Source of the DNA: a virus
Strand: one strand, 5' to 3'
IMG/VR virus record: IMGVR_UViG_3300009430_000004
Span: 1-64,000 of that record
Length of the DNA stretch: 64,000 bases
Made by a program: the position numbers and the translations under genes. The notes below the pieces were generated by a model. The model worked only from the letters and a program-made list of their open reading frames with translations. It searched no databases and was not told the origin of the DNA. Of this stretch, positions 25,711 through 34,377 are shown piece by piece. Each line of letters opens with the position of its first letter. Position 1 is the stretch's first letter.

Positions 25711-26187
25711 TTATTTCTTTGGAGCTGCTGGCTTGTGACCAACACTATGCAACTGACTTTGAACGTTAGCCGCAACCTTTTTAACAAGGGCTGACTGTGA
25801 TTTGCCAGCATTCATCATAGTCTTCTTTGCTCTTCTAAGAGCCTCATTACCGTATTTCTTAAATAGATATTGCTCAAGGAATCTTTCCAGTCTCCAAACT
25901 GTTACCAGTTTCTTGAACTTAGGATCGTTCTTCTCCTTTGCAACTGTGAATACAGCAACCTTCTGTGCTCTTGAAAGCTTAGCTTTCTTATCCAATCTTA
26001 CGATTGTCTTCTCAAGCAATACCTGGTCTCTTAAAGCAGCATTAACTTCTGTATGATTTTCAAGGAATGCGTTTAATTCGCCTTCACTCAATACATCAAG
26101 CATAGCGGCTTCCATAATCAGGGCTTGAGCCTCTGTTGAAACTTCTTCATTGGTGTTATCCACCAAACCATTATTCTTGAATAACAT
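25711..26187 (-). CDS. Basic protein with prohead-protease-like cleavage sites
   Basis: 158 residues. N-terminal 35 residues are acidic and contain ALIME|AA (after residue 26) and VLSE|G (after 35), both fitting the T4-type (L/I)xE|(A/G) rule; ALIMEA closely matches YLIMEA in the protease itself. The rest is strongly basic and helical (KKAKLSRAQKVAVFTVAKEK, ALRRAKKTMMNAGK) and ends HSVGHKPAAPKK. This looks like an internal, DNA-associated head protein whose acidic leader is removed. ATG at 26187 has AGAAAGG upstream; a GTG at 26196 is the alternative. Confidence 0.8.
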   Translation of the reverse strand: MLFKNNGLVDNTNEEVSTEAQALIMEAAMLDVLSEGELNAFLENHTEVNAALRDQVLLEKTIVRLDKKAKLSRAQKVAVFTVAKEKNDPKFKKLVTVWRLERFLEQYLFKKYGNEALRRAKKTMMNAGKSQSALVKKVAANVQSQLHSVGHKPAAPKK

Positions 26188-26390
26188 GAATTTCACAACC
26201 TTTCTACATAATTTTTTATTAAAATGTTCAATTATATAAAATTTGTACTTGTTTAAAAAATCAAAACCCCATCAACAAAAAGGTAATGATTTATATATTA
26301 TCTTTATGTATAGGAGGTGAGATATAAATTTAGACCATATCGTAATATCGGGTTGTTAATCCGTTAAATATAATAAAGAGGTGGTATAAA

Positions 26391-28328
26391 ATGTCTGATA
26401 AAGAATATGGCTTTATTAAAGATTGGGCAAAACACTATACGGATATATTCACCACAATGTATCCAGACATTGATAAGAAGGACTTAAAAAAGTTCTTAAT
26501 CAATATTGCTAATGAAAGGGTAGAGAACCCTAAGGCAGAATTGCACAATAATTATGTGCATAGAACAATGGATGTTGACTTACTGACAGTATATGATTGG
26601 TTCAATCAAACGGAACCAATAGCAGGTGGATTTGGTGTATTCTTTAAGAACCAAAATCAAGTATTGAACCCTGCCGCTGTCATGCTTAACAACTTCCTAA
26701 CACTTAGAAAACAGTATAAAGGAAAACTGAAGGATTATAAAGAGACATCGTATGAGTATGCTGCTTATGACAGAATGCAGTTAACAGAAAAGATTAACGC
26801 TAACTCATATTATGGAGCATCTGGAGCACCGACTTCAAACTTCTTTAATCTTTATACAGCAACATCAGTAACAGCAACAGGTCAATCGTTAATTAGTACA
26901 ACAGAAACTGCATTTGAAGCATTCATGACTAACAATGTAGGATTTATAGACTTGGATGACTGTCTGAATTTTATGAGGAATGTTATCAAAGAAGATAAAA
27001 TTATTGATGATAAATTCCTGCCAATAGTTTCAGTTGAGTTACTCATGAAAAGAATGAAAGGTATGTTCTTTGATTATAAAGAAGAATATGATGACATACT
27101 TTTTACATTTGTAATGAACCTCGACCAGAAAATAATGAATAGAATATTCTTCAAGAATAATCTATATGCATTCTCTAATCTCCCTAAGATTAGAAATAAG
27201 CTTACAACTATAATGCTTAAAGTGAAGGAATTCAAAGACCCTAATAAGGTTCCTGAGAGTATTAAAACTAACATTGAAGATTTATGGGACTACTATAAGG
27301 AATTTGTATTCTATAATCATTTCGCATTCAATAGAATTCAGCGTCTTAAAAATGATAAGAGAAAATGTGTCGTTGTAGTTGACACTGACTCTAATATGTT
27401 AAACCTTAACCCATGGGTGCAATTTCTATTCAACTATGTAATCAAAGTTGACAGTAGATTGATGGATAGAGACCCTGACCAATTAAGGTTCGTTTGTGTA
27501 AACATCATGTGTTATGTTTTAACAAATATGATTACCGAGGTTCTCTGGAAATACACTAAGGGAGCTAACATACTTAAAGAGTATCGACCTAAAATAAATA
27601 TGAAGAATGAGTTCTTGTTCACAAGACTTATACTTTCAGGTAAGAAGAAGAGATATATAAGTAGCGTTAGACTTAGGGAAGGTAAAGAAATATATCCAGA
27701 GAAGATTGACATTAAAGGTATGGACTTTGTTAAGTCCTCAACTCGTGAGGAAACTAAAAAGTATTTTATTAACCTAGTTAAGGAAAAGCTTCTATATGCA
27801 AAAGATATCAATATATCTGAAATACTCAGAGAGCTTGAAGGATTTGAAGCTGTTATAAGAGCATCCTTACAGAGAGGTGAAAAAAGCTTCCTAATACCTA
27901 AATCAGTTAAGGAATTAGGAGCCTATAAGGACCCATTTAAAGAACAAGGGGTAAGGGGTATCATTGCATGGAATTATTTGTACCCTAATAAGGAAATAGA
28001 TTTACCTGAGAAGGTAGATATAGTTAAGGTTAAATTGACTAATGAAAAAGAAGTTGAAGAGGTAAAACATGTTGAGCCTCAAATGTATGAGATAATAGTT
28101 AAGAATATCCTTAATAGTAAGGAGAAAAAGATAGCAGAAAAAGGCGTTGCTATAATAGCAATACCTCGAAATGTTGAAAGAATACCTGAATGGCTAATGC
28201 CATTTATAGATTATGACACAATAGTTAATGATAACTTATCAAGATTTTATTCTGTATTAGAGTCAATGGGTATAGAAACTATTAAGACATCTAAGAAAGA
28301 ATATTTTAGTAATATTTTACGTGTCTAA
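26391..28328 (+). CDS. Family B DNA polymerase, polymerase-domain fragment
   Basis: C-terminal part of a family B replicative DNA polymerase. Seen: KINANSYYG at 134-142 (motif B, KxxxNSxYG, fingers) followed by SGAPTSNFFN, and VVVVDTDSNML near 327-337 (motif C, DTDS; two catalytic aspartates). Motif A (DxxSLYP) and the exonuclease motifs are not in this 645-residue chain, so they must be on another polypeptide, as in some jumbo phages. The interval between motifs B and C is about 190 residues, far longer than in T4 gp43, so an extra domain is inserted. Ribosome site AAAGAGGTGG. First gene of the plus-strand replication block. Confidence 0.88.
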   Translation: MSDKEYGFIKDWAKHYTDIFTTMYPDIDKKDLKKFLINIANERVENPKAELHNNYVHRTMDVDLLTVYDWFNQTEPIAGGFGVFFKNQNQVLNPAAVMLNNFLTLRKQYKGKLKDYKETSYEYAAYDRMQLTEKINANSYYGASGAPTSNFFNLYTATSVTATGQSLISTTETAFEAFMTNNVGFIDLDDCLNFMRNVIKEDKIIDDKFLPIVSVELLMKRMKGMFFDYKEEYDDILFTFVMNLDQKIMNRIFFKNNLYAFSNLPKIRNKLTTIMLKVKEFKDPNKVPESIKTNIEDLWDYYKEFVFYNHFAFNRIQRLKNDKRKCVVVVDTDSNMLNLNPWVQFLFNYVIKVDSRLMDRDPDQLRFVCVNIMCYVLTNMITEVLWKYTKGANILKEYRPKINMKNEFLFTRLILSGKKKRYISSVRLREGKEIYPEKIDIKGMDFVKSSTREETKKYFINLVKEKLLYAKDINISEILRELEGFEAVIRASLQRGEKSFLIPKSVKELGAYKDPFKEQGVRGIIAWNYLYPNKEIDLPEKVDIVKVKLTNEKEVEEVKHVEPQMYEIIVKNILNSKEKKIAEKGVAIIAIPRNVERIPEWLMPFIDYDTIVNDNLSRFYSVLESMGIETIKTSKKEYFSNILRV

Positions 28329-28348
28329 TTTAAGAGGGGGTTTCTTAC

Positions 28349-28918
28349 ATGGGTGATAAAGAAATATCTTTAGGTAAATGCATAAAGTTATCTTTGACAA
28401 CTCAATACAAACAGTGGAAACAATGGATTTTAGGCTTCACTATAAATAGTGAAGAAACCATTTATTATGATAACACAAGGGGTAAAAAATATGAGATAAA
28501 CCTTTGGTTATTATTTATAGGAGGTGAAAAAATGAAGATTGTAAATAAAAGAGAATTCATGAAACTTAAAACTCCGATATTATATAGTCATTATAGACCA
28601 TGTGTAATTGAAGGTTTATTTGTTTGTGAGGATAACACTTCTTGTGGAATGAATGATTTCTGCGAAACGACACTATTGGATGAACCACAACCAATTGGTG
28701 TGACAGAAGATGATATGGTAGGATGGTCTGATGGTGACAGAGTTGACCTATTGGATAGAGCTGAGAAACAAGGTGAACAATTTGAGTTAGACTTAGATTG
28801 TGGATGTAGAGAAGGCTTATACGATGATACTAGATTATATGTCGTATATGAGCCACAGGATATGAAAAAATTGATAGATAGGTTGCAAGGGATTTATTCC
28901 GAAGCACGTCTAAAATAA
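28349..28918 (+). CDS. Unknown protein with two in-frame starts
   Basis: Not recognised; 189 residues from ATG 28349 (site GAGGGGG) or 129 from ATG 28532, which has a better TAGGAGGTG site. The extra N terminus (LTTQYKQWKQWILGF) is unlike the rest, and a CTTCACTA hairpin lies between the two starts. The C-terminal part is acidic with several cysteines (CEDNTSCGMNDFC, LDCGCREG) that might bind metal. It is between the DNA polymerase piece and the AAA+ ATPase and probably co-transcribed with them. Confidence 0.7.
   Translation: MGDKEISLGKCIKLSLTTQYKQWKQWILGFTINSEETIYYDNTRGKKYEINLWLLFIGGEKMKIVNKREFMKLKTPILYSHYRPCVIEGLFVCEDNTSCGMNDFCETTLLDEPQPIGVTEDDMVGWSDGDRVDLLDRAEKQGEQFELDLDCGCREGLYDDTRLYVVYEPQDMKKLIDRLQGIYSEARLK
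28435..28454 (+). repeat. Hairpin before internal start
   Basis: 8-bp perfect stem CTTCACTA with TAAA loop, 78 bases before the internal ATG at 28532; could be part of a leader if the short protein is the real one. Confidence 0.45.
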
Positions 28919-28948
28919 AATATAATATTTATGGGAGGTACTCGTGTA

Positions 28949-30289
28949 ATGAGTGGATTAATTGATAAGAATATGGAAGAATGTTTGGTAAAGTTAGTGA
29001 ATGGACATCTTCCAGATAGTAAGGTATATTTAGAAAGATATCAGAGGATTAATTTCTATATATTCGACCAAAATGTATTTAATGCTATTATGAAGGAATT
29101 TAAATTTAAGGACATCGGGAATGTATATGATTTCCCAGATGTATTACCACAACCTGAGTCTATCGGAACATTTGACATGATGGCAGGTTTCGATTTGTTT
29201 CAGAGAATTGCGATTTCAAAGAAAATAAATTCAGTGCTATTCTATAGCGTTGATACTTACTCAATCTGTAGCACATTCCTCATTGATGTTGACCATCTAA
29301 AGAAGTTTTTAAAGAAGACTAAGGATATAATCAGGCAAGACACTGGTGCTAACATATTCAGAGATGTAGACTTCCACTGTGATGGTAAGGAATACATTGA
29401 AATTATGGACGCTATAGAAGATAAAACTAAACCAGTCGATGTGCTAAAGAAGAAAGTACCTGATGAAAATCTAGTATTCGATGAGAAGTCAACAATCAAT
29501 GATGTTATGAATGATATTACAACCTTCTTTAAGGATGAAACTCATAAGCTATATGATAAACTAGAGTTACCTTATAAAAGGGGTATCATTCTCTTTGGTG
29601 ATCCAGGTAACGGAAAGAGTGCAATGATAAGACAGATAATTAGAGTTGTACCAAGTATCATAAAGGTTGTAATTAACCCTAATGTAATGAATGTTACAAG
29701 GATATTACAATCGTTAACGAAAGCCCTCGATAGTAAGCAAGCTATAATTGTAATTGAGGATATTGACTCATTAATTACTGAACGTAATAGATCTGAGTTC
29801 TTAAATATTCTTGATGGTGTTGATATTAGGTCAGGAATTTACTTCATAGGAACCACAAATTATCCAGATAAAATAGACCCTGCGTTTATGAATAGGTCTG
29901 GAAGATTTGACCGTACTTATAAAATTGATAATCCTGCTGAAAACACTAGAAAGATATTCTTTGAAAGTAGAAAGATTGGTAAACTGCTTGCTGAATATAA
30001 AGTGCATAGAGATATTAATATAGCTGATACAGATGACGGTGTTGTTGACTTATTTGTTAAGTATAGTGACAACTTACCGATGGCTAGTCTTAAGGAATTG
30101 ATTACAAGCACATCATATCTGCTTGCATCAGAACCTGACATGACAGTAGAAGAAGCTGTTGAAAAGTCATATAACTCACTTGTTAGTATCAGGACTGAAC
30201 ATGCTAATTCACATAATGCTTATAAGAAACAACAGCGTCTGAATTTCATGCCTACTGGATATAATAGTTATGATGAGGATGAAGATTAG
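28949..30289 (+). CDS. AAA+ ATPase (BCS1/FtsH-like core)
   Basis: 446 residues. N-terminal 200 residues unassigned; then GDPGNGKS at 217-224 (Walker A), IVIEDIDSL near 265 (Walker B), FIGTTNYPDKIDPAF near 298 (sensor 1) and NRSGRFDRTYKI (arginine-finger region), the layout of classic-clade AAA+ remodelling ATPases. Acidic C-terminal tail (YDEDED). Start ATG 28949 follows GGGAGG at 10 bases; an ATG 18 bases upstream overlaps that site. Placed beside DNA polymerase, so a replication or protein-remodelling role is plausible; it is not an obvious clamp loader. Confidence 0.88.
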   Translation: MSGLIDKNMEECLVKLVNGHLPDSKVYLERYQRINFYIFDQNVFNAIMKEFKFKDIGNVYDFPDVLPQPESIGTFDMMAGFDLFQRIAISKKINSVLFYSVDTYSICSTFLIDVDHLKKFLKKTKDIIRQDTGANIFRDVDFHCDGKEYIEIMDAIEDKTKPVDVLKKKVPDENLVFDEKSTINDVMNDITTFFKDETHKLYDKLELPYKRGIILFGDPGNGKSAMIRQIIRVVPSIIKVVINPNVMNVTRILQSLTKALDSKQAIIVIEDIDSLITERNRSEFLNILDGVDIRSGIYFIGTTNYPDKIDPAFMNRSGRFDRTYKIDNPAENTRKIFFESRKIGKLLAEYKVHRDINIADTDDGVVDLFVKYSDNLPMASLKELITSTSYLLASEPDMTVEEAVEKSYNSLVSIRTEHANSHNAYKKQQRLNFMPTGYNSYDEDED

Positions 30290-30297
30290 AAATATAT

Positions 30298-30320
30298 TAG
30301 GGGCATTTTCATTGCCCCTT
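30298..30320 (+). terminator. Hairpin terminator
   Basis: AGGGGCA stem with 7-base loop and ATTTTTT tail, just after the AAA+ gene. Confidence 0.82.
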
Positions 30321-30382
30321 ATTTTTTATTATAATGGCAGCTTGTCTGGGAGAAAACTAAATGCCTTGCCTTTCAACAATAT

Positions 30383-30420
30383 ATTAATAACAGCCTTCCT
30401 TAATCTAGACTGTTATTAAT
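30383..30420 (+). repeat. 11-bp inverted repeat in leader
   Basis: ATTAATAACAG (30383-30393) and its perfect complement (30410-30420) around a 16-base loop, ending 23 bases before the start of the small Cys-rich gene; could be a translation-control hairpin or a protein-binding site. No T-run follows, so it is not a terminator. Confidence 0.55.
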
Positions 30421-30442
30421 CGTATAAGAAGGGAGAGGGGGT

Positions 30443-30655
30443 ATGTCAAGATATTGTATTGAAGAACACTCTATAAGCAAGTGCTTCTTATGTTTGACTA
30501 TAGAAGGTCGTGTATGCGGTATCGGAGAGTCAGTTTTAGAAGCAATTGAGCTTAAACAGATGGAAGAATGTGAAGAAGCAGACTTCAAATGCAGGAAATG
30601 TATAGCAAAAGAATCCTGCGATGAACTCAGGGACAGATTTACAAATGAATATTGA
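30443..30655 (+). CDS. Cysteine-rich small protein
   Basis: 70 residues with nine cysteines arranged CxxC (CFLC near 14) and CRKC..CD (CRKCIAKESC near 50); likely a small zinc-binding protein. Acidic middle (KQMEECEEADFKC). Ribosome site GAGAGGGGG. Between two strong terminators, so it is a monocistronic unit. Function unknown. Confidence 0.72.
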   Translation: MSRYCIEEHSISKCFLCLTIEGRVCGIGESVLEAIELKQMEECEEADFKCRKCIAKESCDELRDRFTNEY

Positions 30656-30671
30656 ATGGTTTTGGACAAAT

Positions 30672-30696
30672 GAACTCAGGTGACGCACCTGAGTTC
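30672..30696 (+). terminator. Hairpin terminator
   Basis: 11-bp perfect stem GAACTCAGGTG with ACG loop followed by GTTTTTTA. Confidence 0.88.
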
Positions 30697-30705
30697 GTTT
30701 TTTAC

Positions 30706-30720
30706 TTATATATTATAATC
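30706..30720 (+). promoter_or_regulatory. Promoter-like element TTATATATTATAATC
   Basis: 15 bases identical to the element at 57410-57424, directly after a terminator and 23 bases before an ATG with AAAGGAGG; contains a consensus TATAAT. Confidence 0.55.
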
Positions 30721-30742
30721 ATATGTAAAGGAGGTAATAAAG

Positions 30743-31306
30743 ATGGAAAAAATAGTTATGAGTTCAATGTATGGGCAATTTGGAAAGCCTAACAGAAATA
30801 TGATGGTATTTGGACACGATGAAGCGTTTATGTGTGCACCTAAACATGAACCATATTTTGCTAGACATTTTGAGGAGTTAATTTCTCCTCAGGCTATATT
30901 TAAAACAAGGTTGGAAGATTCCAGCCTATTTGATTGCTCTAAATGTGTGGTTGCCACCAAGAAAAGTAGACCACCATTTACTAATAAACAAAACTTTTGT
31001 ATGTCCCGTAATTTATTCTGTACTGAAGCTAGAAGAAAGTGCCTAACAGAATATTTCAATGAATATATATTACCAGAAATGATAGCTACAAGTAGGTCTG
31101 GTAAAACACCATATTATTTATGGCAATTAATGGAGTTATTAATAGATAATAAACCTATACGACCTATCATGGGTCGTCAAGATTGGACGAGACTGATATA
31201 TGGTAATAGTATTTTTCAGTCAAATTCTCGTCAAGTAGGTAAGTCATCTTTTTATAAAAACAATATAGGGGGTAGAGATTATGACTATGACAGGTCCAAA
31301 TGGTAA
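30743..31306 (+). CDS. Unknown Cys/His-containing protein
   Basis: 187 residues, not recognised. Contains FDCSKCVVATKK near 65 and NFCMSRNLFCTEARRKC near 95, suggestive of a metal or Fe-S site, and ends in an acidic-basic DYDYDRSKW tail. Ribosome site AAAGGAGG. First gene of the run 30743-33518; its end overlaps the next gene by 26 bases. Confidence 0.75.
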   Translation: MEKIVMSSMYGQFGKPNRNMMVFGHDEAFMCAPKHEPYFARHFEELISPQAIFKTRLEDSSLFDCSKCVVATKKSRPPFTNKQNFCMSRNLFCTEARRKCLTEYFNEYILPEMIATSRSGKTPYYLWQLMELLIDNKPIRPIMGRQDWTRLIYGNSIFQSNSRQVGKSSFYKNNIGGRDYDYDRSKW

Positions 31307-31805
31307 ACTAGAACTCCCTTTAATGGGAAAACCAATTAATATCAATATGGATGTATCAAAGGTATCACCTGAGGTACAAAAGTATATTGAGGTGATGAGA
31401 AGGAGTATAATTGAAAATAAGCCTTCATATACGATACCTAAATTATCGGATGGGCAGACTGAAGAGTTTAAAAGGTTAATTGACAATGCTATCCTGTTAA
31501 ATAATGGTGATAAGACATTGGCGTTCAGTCAGGTATTTAATCTTACAGAAGAACAGTCCAAGGAATTCATGGACAGGATGTATAAAGTAGTTGAATTAAT
31601 GAGAAATGTATTCGAAAAGGTCAAGCAAACATTTACAACATTTGCTGAGAGTCTTAAGGCTAACAAGAGCTTTCAAGCAATGATGTATGCTTCAAGTGAA
31701 CGTCTAGAAGGTAAAAAGAAATATTTAAAGAGAGTGCAAAATAAGCAGAGGATATATGAAAAGAGGTATGGTAAAAGAAAATATAGAAGAAAGGGTGGAA
31801 GATAA
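31281..31805 (+). CDS. Unknown protein with very basic tail
   Basis: 174 residues: extended N terminus (GPNGKLELPLMGKPI), helical middle, and a C-terminal 30 residues of almost pure Lys/Arg (KRYGKRKYRRKGGR), suggesting nucleic-acid binding. Ribosome site GGGGGTAGAG inside the upstream gene. Stop overlaps the next ATG by one base. Confidence 0.75.
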   Translation: MTMTGPNGKLELPLMGKPININMDVSKVSPEVQKYIEVMRRSIIENKPSYTIPKLSDGQTEEFKRLIDNAILLNNGDKTLAFSQVFNLTEEQSKEFMDRMYKVVELMRNVFEKVKQTFTTFAESLKANKSFQAMMYASSERLEGKKKYLKRVQNKQRIYEKRYGKRKYRRKGGR

Positions 31806-32029
31806 TGGCCAGACATGTTGCTATAATCGGTCATGGTGGTGAAGGTTCAATTGCTAAGAAGTTGATTGGGTATAGTCCTGACCTTGTAGTCATAGATGAA
31901 TCGCCTATGGTAAATACAGACTCTATACCTGAGTTCAAAGATCAGAAAGGTTTCTCATTAGAGACTCCTAAAGGTCCTAACAGAGCTCAAAGGCGAGCAT
32001 CAATGAAGAAGAATAAAAAAAGAAAATAA
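31805..32029 (+). CDS. Small basic-tailed protein
   Basis: 74 residues; starts MARHVAIIGHGGEGSIAKKL, a glycine-rich stretch like the first loop of a nucleotide-binding fold but too short to be one, and ends PNRAQRRASMKKNKKRK. ATG overlaps the upstream stop (ATAATG). Function unknown. Confidence 0.7.
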   Translation: MARHVAIIGHGGEGSIAKKLIGYSPDLVVIDESPMVNTDSIPEFKDQKGFSLETPKGPNRAQRRASMKKNKKRK

Positions 32030-32042
32030 AGGGGATATATGG

Positions 32043-32345
32043 ATGGGAAATAAAACCTCAGCATTAGTAAATGATATCAATAGCGAGCTGTATTATCTTG
32101 CAACATTCAACAATACTCATACAGTTCGAGGGTTTAAATCATCATGTGAGCATAAACTTAGTAGTATACAAAAAATTGACAAAATGAAAGATGAGGTTAT
32201 AATAGAATTACTGAAGAGCTTACACCAAGAGCATATGGACTCTGATATAAGCTTTGTTGAATGGCTTAAAGAAAATAAGCCTGTTATATATAACGAAATT
32301 AAATACCTATTCGATGATTATGAAGGATTTCATCGAAATAAATAG
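32043..32345 (+). CDS. Small helical protein
   Basis: 100 residues, all-helical appearance (LVNDINSELYYLATF, VIIELLKSLHQEH), no recognised family. Ribosome site AAAGGGG. Part of the tightly packed small-gene run. Confidence 0.72.
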   Translation: MGNKTSALVNDINSELYYLATFNNTHTVRGFKSSCEHKLSSIQKIDKMKDEVIIELLKSLHQEHMDSDISFVEWLKENKPVIYNEIKYLFDDYEGFHRNK

Positions 32346-32362
32346 TTGAGGGGGTTGTATTA

Positions 32363-32671
32363 ATGAAATTTGAAGAAATTAGAAATTTAGTTGATGACCA
32401 ATTAGAGAGATTTGACACGGATGCTACAGAAGCGGTAATCGGAGAATGTGATTTTGCCACAATAATATTTAACTATTCAACATTCGGATTACAGAATTTC
32501 CTATCAGTAATCGTATATCATATCAAAAATGGAGATGAACTTTGCGACCAATATTTCTTCAAGTGGATTGACACAGAAAGAATAATAGGCTTCCATGGAA
32601 GCGATATATTAACAGATGATGAATATAACAAGTTGATTGAGATTATAAGGTTGACCAATTATAATATTTAA
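32363..32671 (+). CDS. Small acidic protein
   Basis: 102 residues, acidic, unrecognised; N-terminal helix KFEEIRNLVDDQLERF, hydrophobic middle FGLQNFLSVIVYHI. Ribosome site GAGGGGGTTG. Function unknown. Confidence 0.72.
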   Translation: MKFEEIRNLVDDQLERFDTDATEAVIGECDFATIIFNYSTFGLQNFLSVIVYHIKNGDELCDQYFFKWIDTERIIGFHGSDILTDDEYNKLIEIIRLTNYNI

Positions 32672-32717
32672 TAAATTGGTAAACTTAATAATAAATAAAT
32701 TATCGGGAGGTAATGAT

Positions 32718-33518
32718 ATGAATTTTGGAAATTTACAGAATAACGCTAAAGACCAAGTAAACGTTAATACTAGAGGTGTTCAATTTATGAACAAGGAAGG
32801 ATTTGATCCTTCAACTCTACTTGTAGGATATTGGAATGAAATGATTTCCTTAAAGATGCATCCTGCACTTGAAAAGAGTAAACAAACTGAATCAAAAGTA
32901 TTCGATTATGAAAAGGTTATATCGACTGCTATCACATTAGAGAAAGCAATTACTCTCTGTGATGGAATCGTTAAAAAGATATTCCCTGCTATTGAAAAGG
33001 GTGAGCAAGCGTCAGTTGGTGTTCCTGTTGGTAGTGATTCACTTATTGTAGTGAGCACAGGGGTTACCATGACTGGCTCAGTTAGACCTTATATTGCTAT
33101 ACACAAGGCTCTTGATGAAAAGACAAAGAAGCCAGAAGTTAGCATATATTATGAATTCGGTCAATCATATACAGTTGATAATTATGATGAAAAGACTGGA
33201 TCATTTGAAGTTACTAAAGGAATTAACAGCGAACTATACTTATTCTATGAAATCCTTGATGCTGCTAAGCTTGGAATGAGCAATGCTATAGCTCATTCAA
33301 TCAGAGTTGTAGATAAATATTACAGGGATAGAATGATGAATGATATTGGTGAAATTGCTGCTAAACTAGGTGTAAGCACAGGTAACACTAAAAATTCTTA
33401 TCGTGGAAAGAAGGACATCTTCGGTTCTGAAGGAACAAGTTTAACTAATGGTGGCGGTGATGCTGCTAGTGTTGAAAAGTTAAATAATATTTCAGAAATT
33501 GATGAGTTCTTAAATTAA
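32718..33518 (+). CDS. Unknown protein, possible ssDNA-binding protein
   Basis: 266 residues. Globular first 210 residues (NTRGVQFMNKEGFDPSTLLV, SVGVPVGSDSLIVVSTGV, YIAIHKALDEKTKKPEVS with beta-rich character), then a flexible Ser/Gly/Asn linker (GTSLTNGGGDAASV) and a short acidic-hydrophobic tip SEIDEFLN. That globular-linker-acidic-tip plan is what phage single-stranded DNA-binding proteins look like, and the gene is in the replication block, but the fold is not recognised. ATG 32718 has CGGGAGGTAATG; a longer frame to 32676 lacks a site. Confidence 0.75.
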   Translation: MNFGNLQNNAKDQVNVNTRGVQFMNKEGFDPSTLLVGYWNEMISLKMHPALEKSKQTESKVFDYEKVISTAITLEKAITLCDGIVKKIFPAIEKGEQASVGVPVGSDSLIVVSTGVTMTGSVRPYIAIHKALDEKTKKPEVSIYYEFGQSYTVDNYDEKTGSFEVTKGINSELYLFYEILDAAKLGMSNAIAHSIRVVDKYYRDRMMNDIGEIAAKLGVSTGNTKNSYRGKKDIFGSEGTSLTNGGGDAASVEKLNNISEIDEFLN

Positions 33519-33521
33519 TGG

Positions 33522-33553
33522 ATAAGGCTATAATATCATCATTATAGCCTTAT
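33522..33553 (+). terminator. Hairpin terminator
   Basis: 13-bp perfect stem ATAAGGCTATAAT with 6-base loop and TTTTTT tail. Confidence 0.9.
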
Positions 33554-33587
33554 TTTTTCCAGCCTAAAAACTATAGGGGGTGGTCCT

Positions 33588-34295
33588 ATGATGGATGAGT
33601 TTACTAAAAAGCCTGAGATTATATTCATCACATATGATGAAGTAATCAAAAGCCCTTATCCATTTATTCTAAAACAAATATCTACTAGATATAAGCAGTT
33701 TTATGAACCATATCTTGATTTATCAAGAATAGAAAAGATGGATGAAAATAATTTGGACAGATTATGTGTTCAAAGGACAGATAAAAACCTATTCAGATAT
33801 CTATCAAAAATACCATTTGACTTCGATAAGTCAATGAGCGATATACTGAATAAGTTCGATGACATGTATTTTAATTGCCCATTAATGAAGATGGGAACAG
33901 CTTTAACATTCTTATTATCTCAGAAATTTACACAGAAAGTGTACATTTACACTGAGAAATATGATAAGAGGGTTCACTTAGATATACAGACAACATATAG
34001 GGATATGGATAGAGTTAATTATATTACTGGTAACTTCGATGAGGTTATATGTTCATTGAATGGTGTAACCAGTTATATACTCAACGATATAAACTATCTT
34101 GTTCCTCTAATACATCATAAGAAGACAGAGTATACTAATATCCTAGTCGGTAATTTTGGTTATAATTATGCTTTAAATGACCAGAACCAAATGGTACTAA
34201 GGATAAATATAGATGAATGGGTGAAAGAATTTATTTTTAAATTTGCAACTTTCATGCCAATTGAGTTCACAGATGAACATTTTACCACACTTTGA
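33588..34295 (+). CDS. Unknown protein
   Basis: 235 residues, no recognised motif; mixed alpha/beta with a MDENNLDRLCVQRTDKNLF segment and hydrophobic strands near the end. Two adjacent ATGs follow GGGGTGG; the first is used. Lies just upstream of the chaperonin pair; function unknown. Confidence 0.75.
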   Translation: MMDEFTKKPEIIFITYDEVIKSPYPFILKQISTRYKQFYEPYLDLSRIEKMDENNLDRLCVQRTDKNLFRYLSKIPFDFDKSMSDILNKFDDMYFNCPLMKMGTALTFLLSQKFTQKVYIYTEKYDKRVHLDIQTTYRDMDRVNYITGNFDEVICSLNGVTSYILNDINYLVPLIHHKKTEYTNILVGNFGYNYALNDQNQMVLRINIDEWVKEFIFKFATFMPIEFTDEHFTTL

Positions 34296-34377
34296 AAATA
34301 GTGGTAGAATTAAAAAATACTTTTACTGTAACATTACTTTAGGTAGTAGGTCTTTTTAGAAAGGAGATGGAAAAATT

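Noticed and set aside
26310-26345. Orphan AGGAGGTGAG upstream of the DNA polymerase gene
   Set aside because: No start codon at usable spacing opens a frame of any length; not called as a gene.
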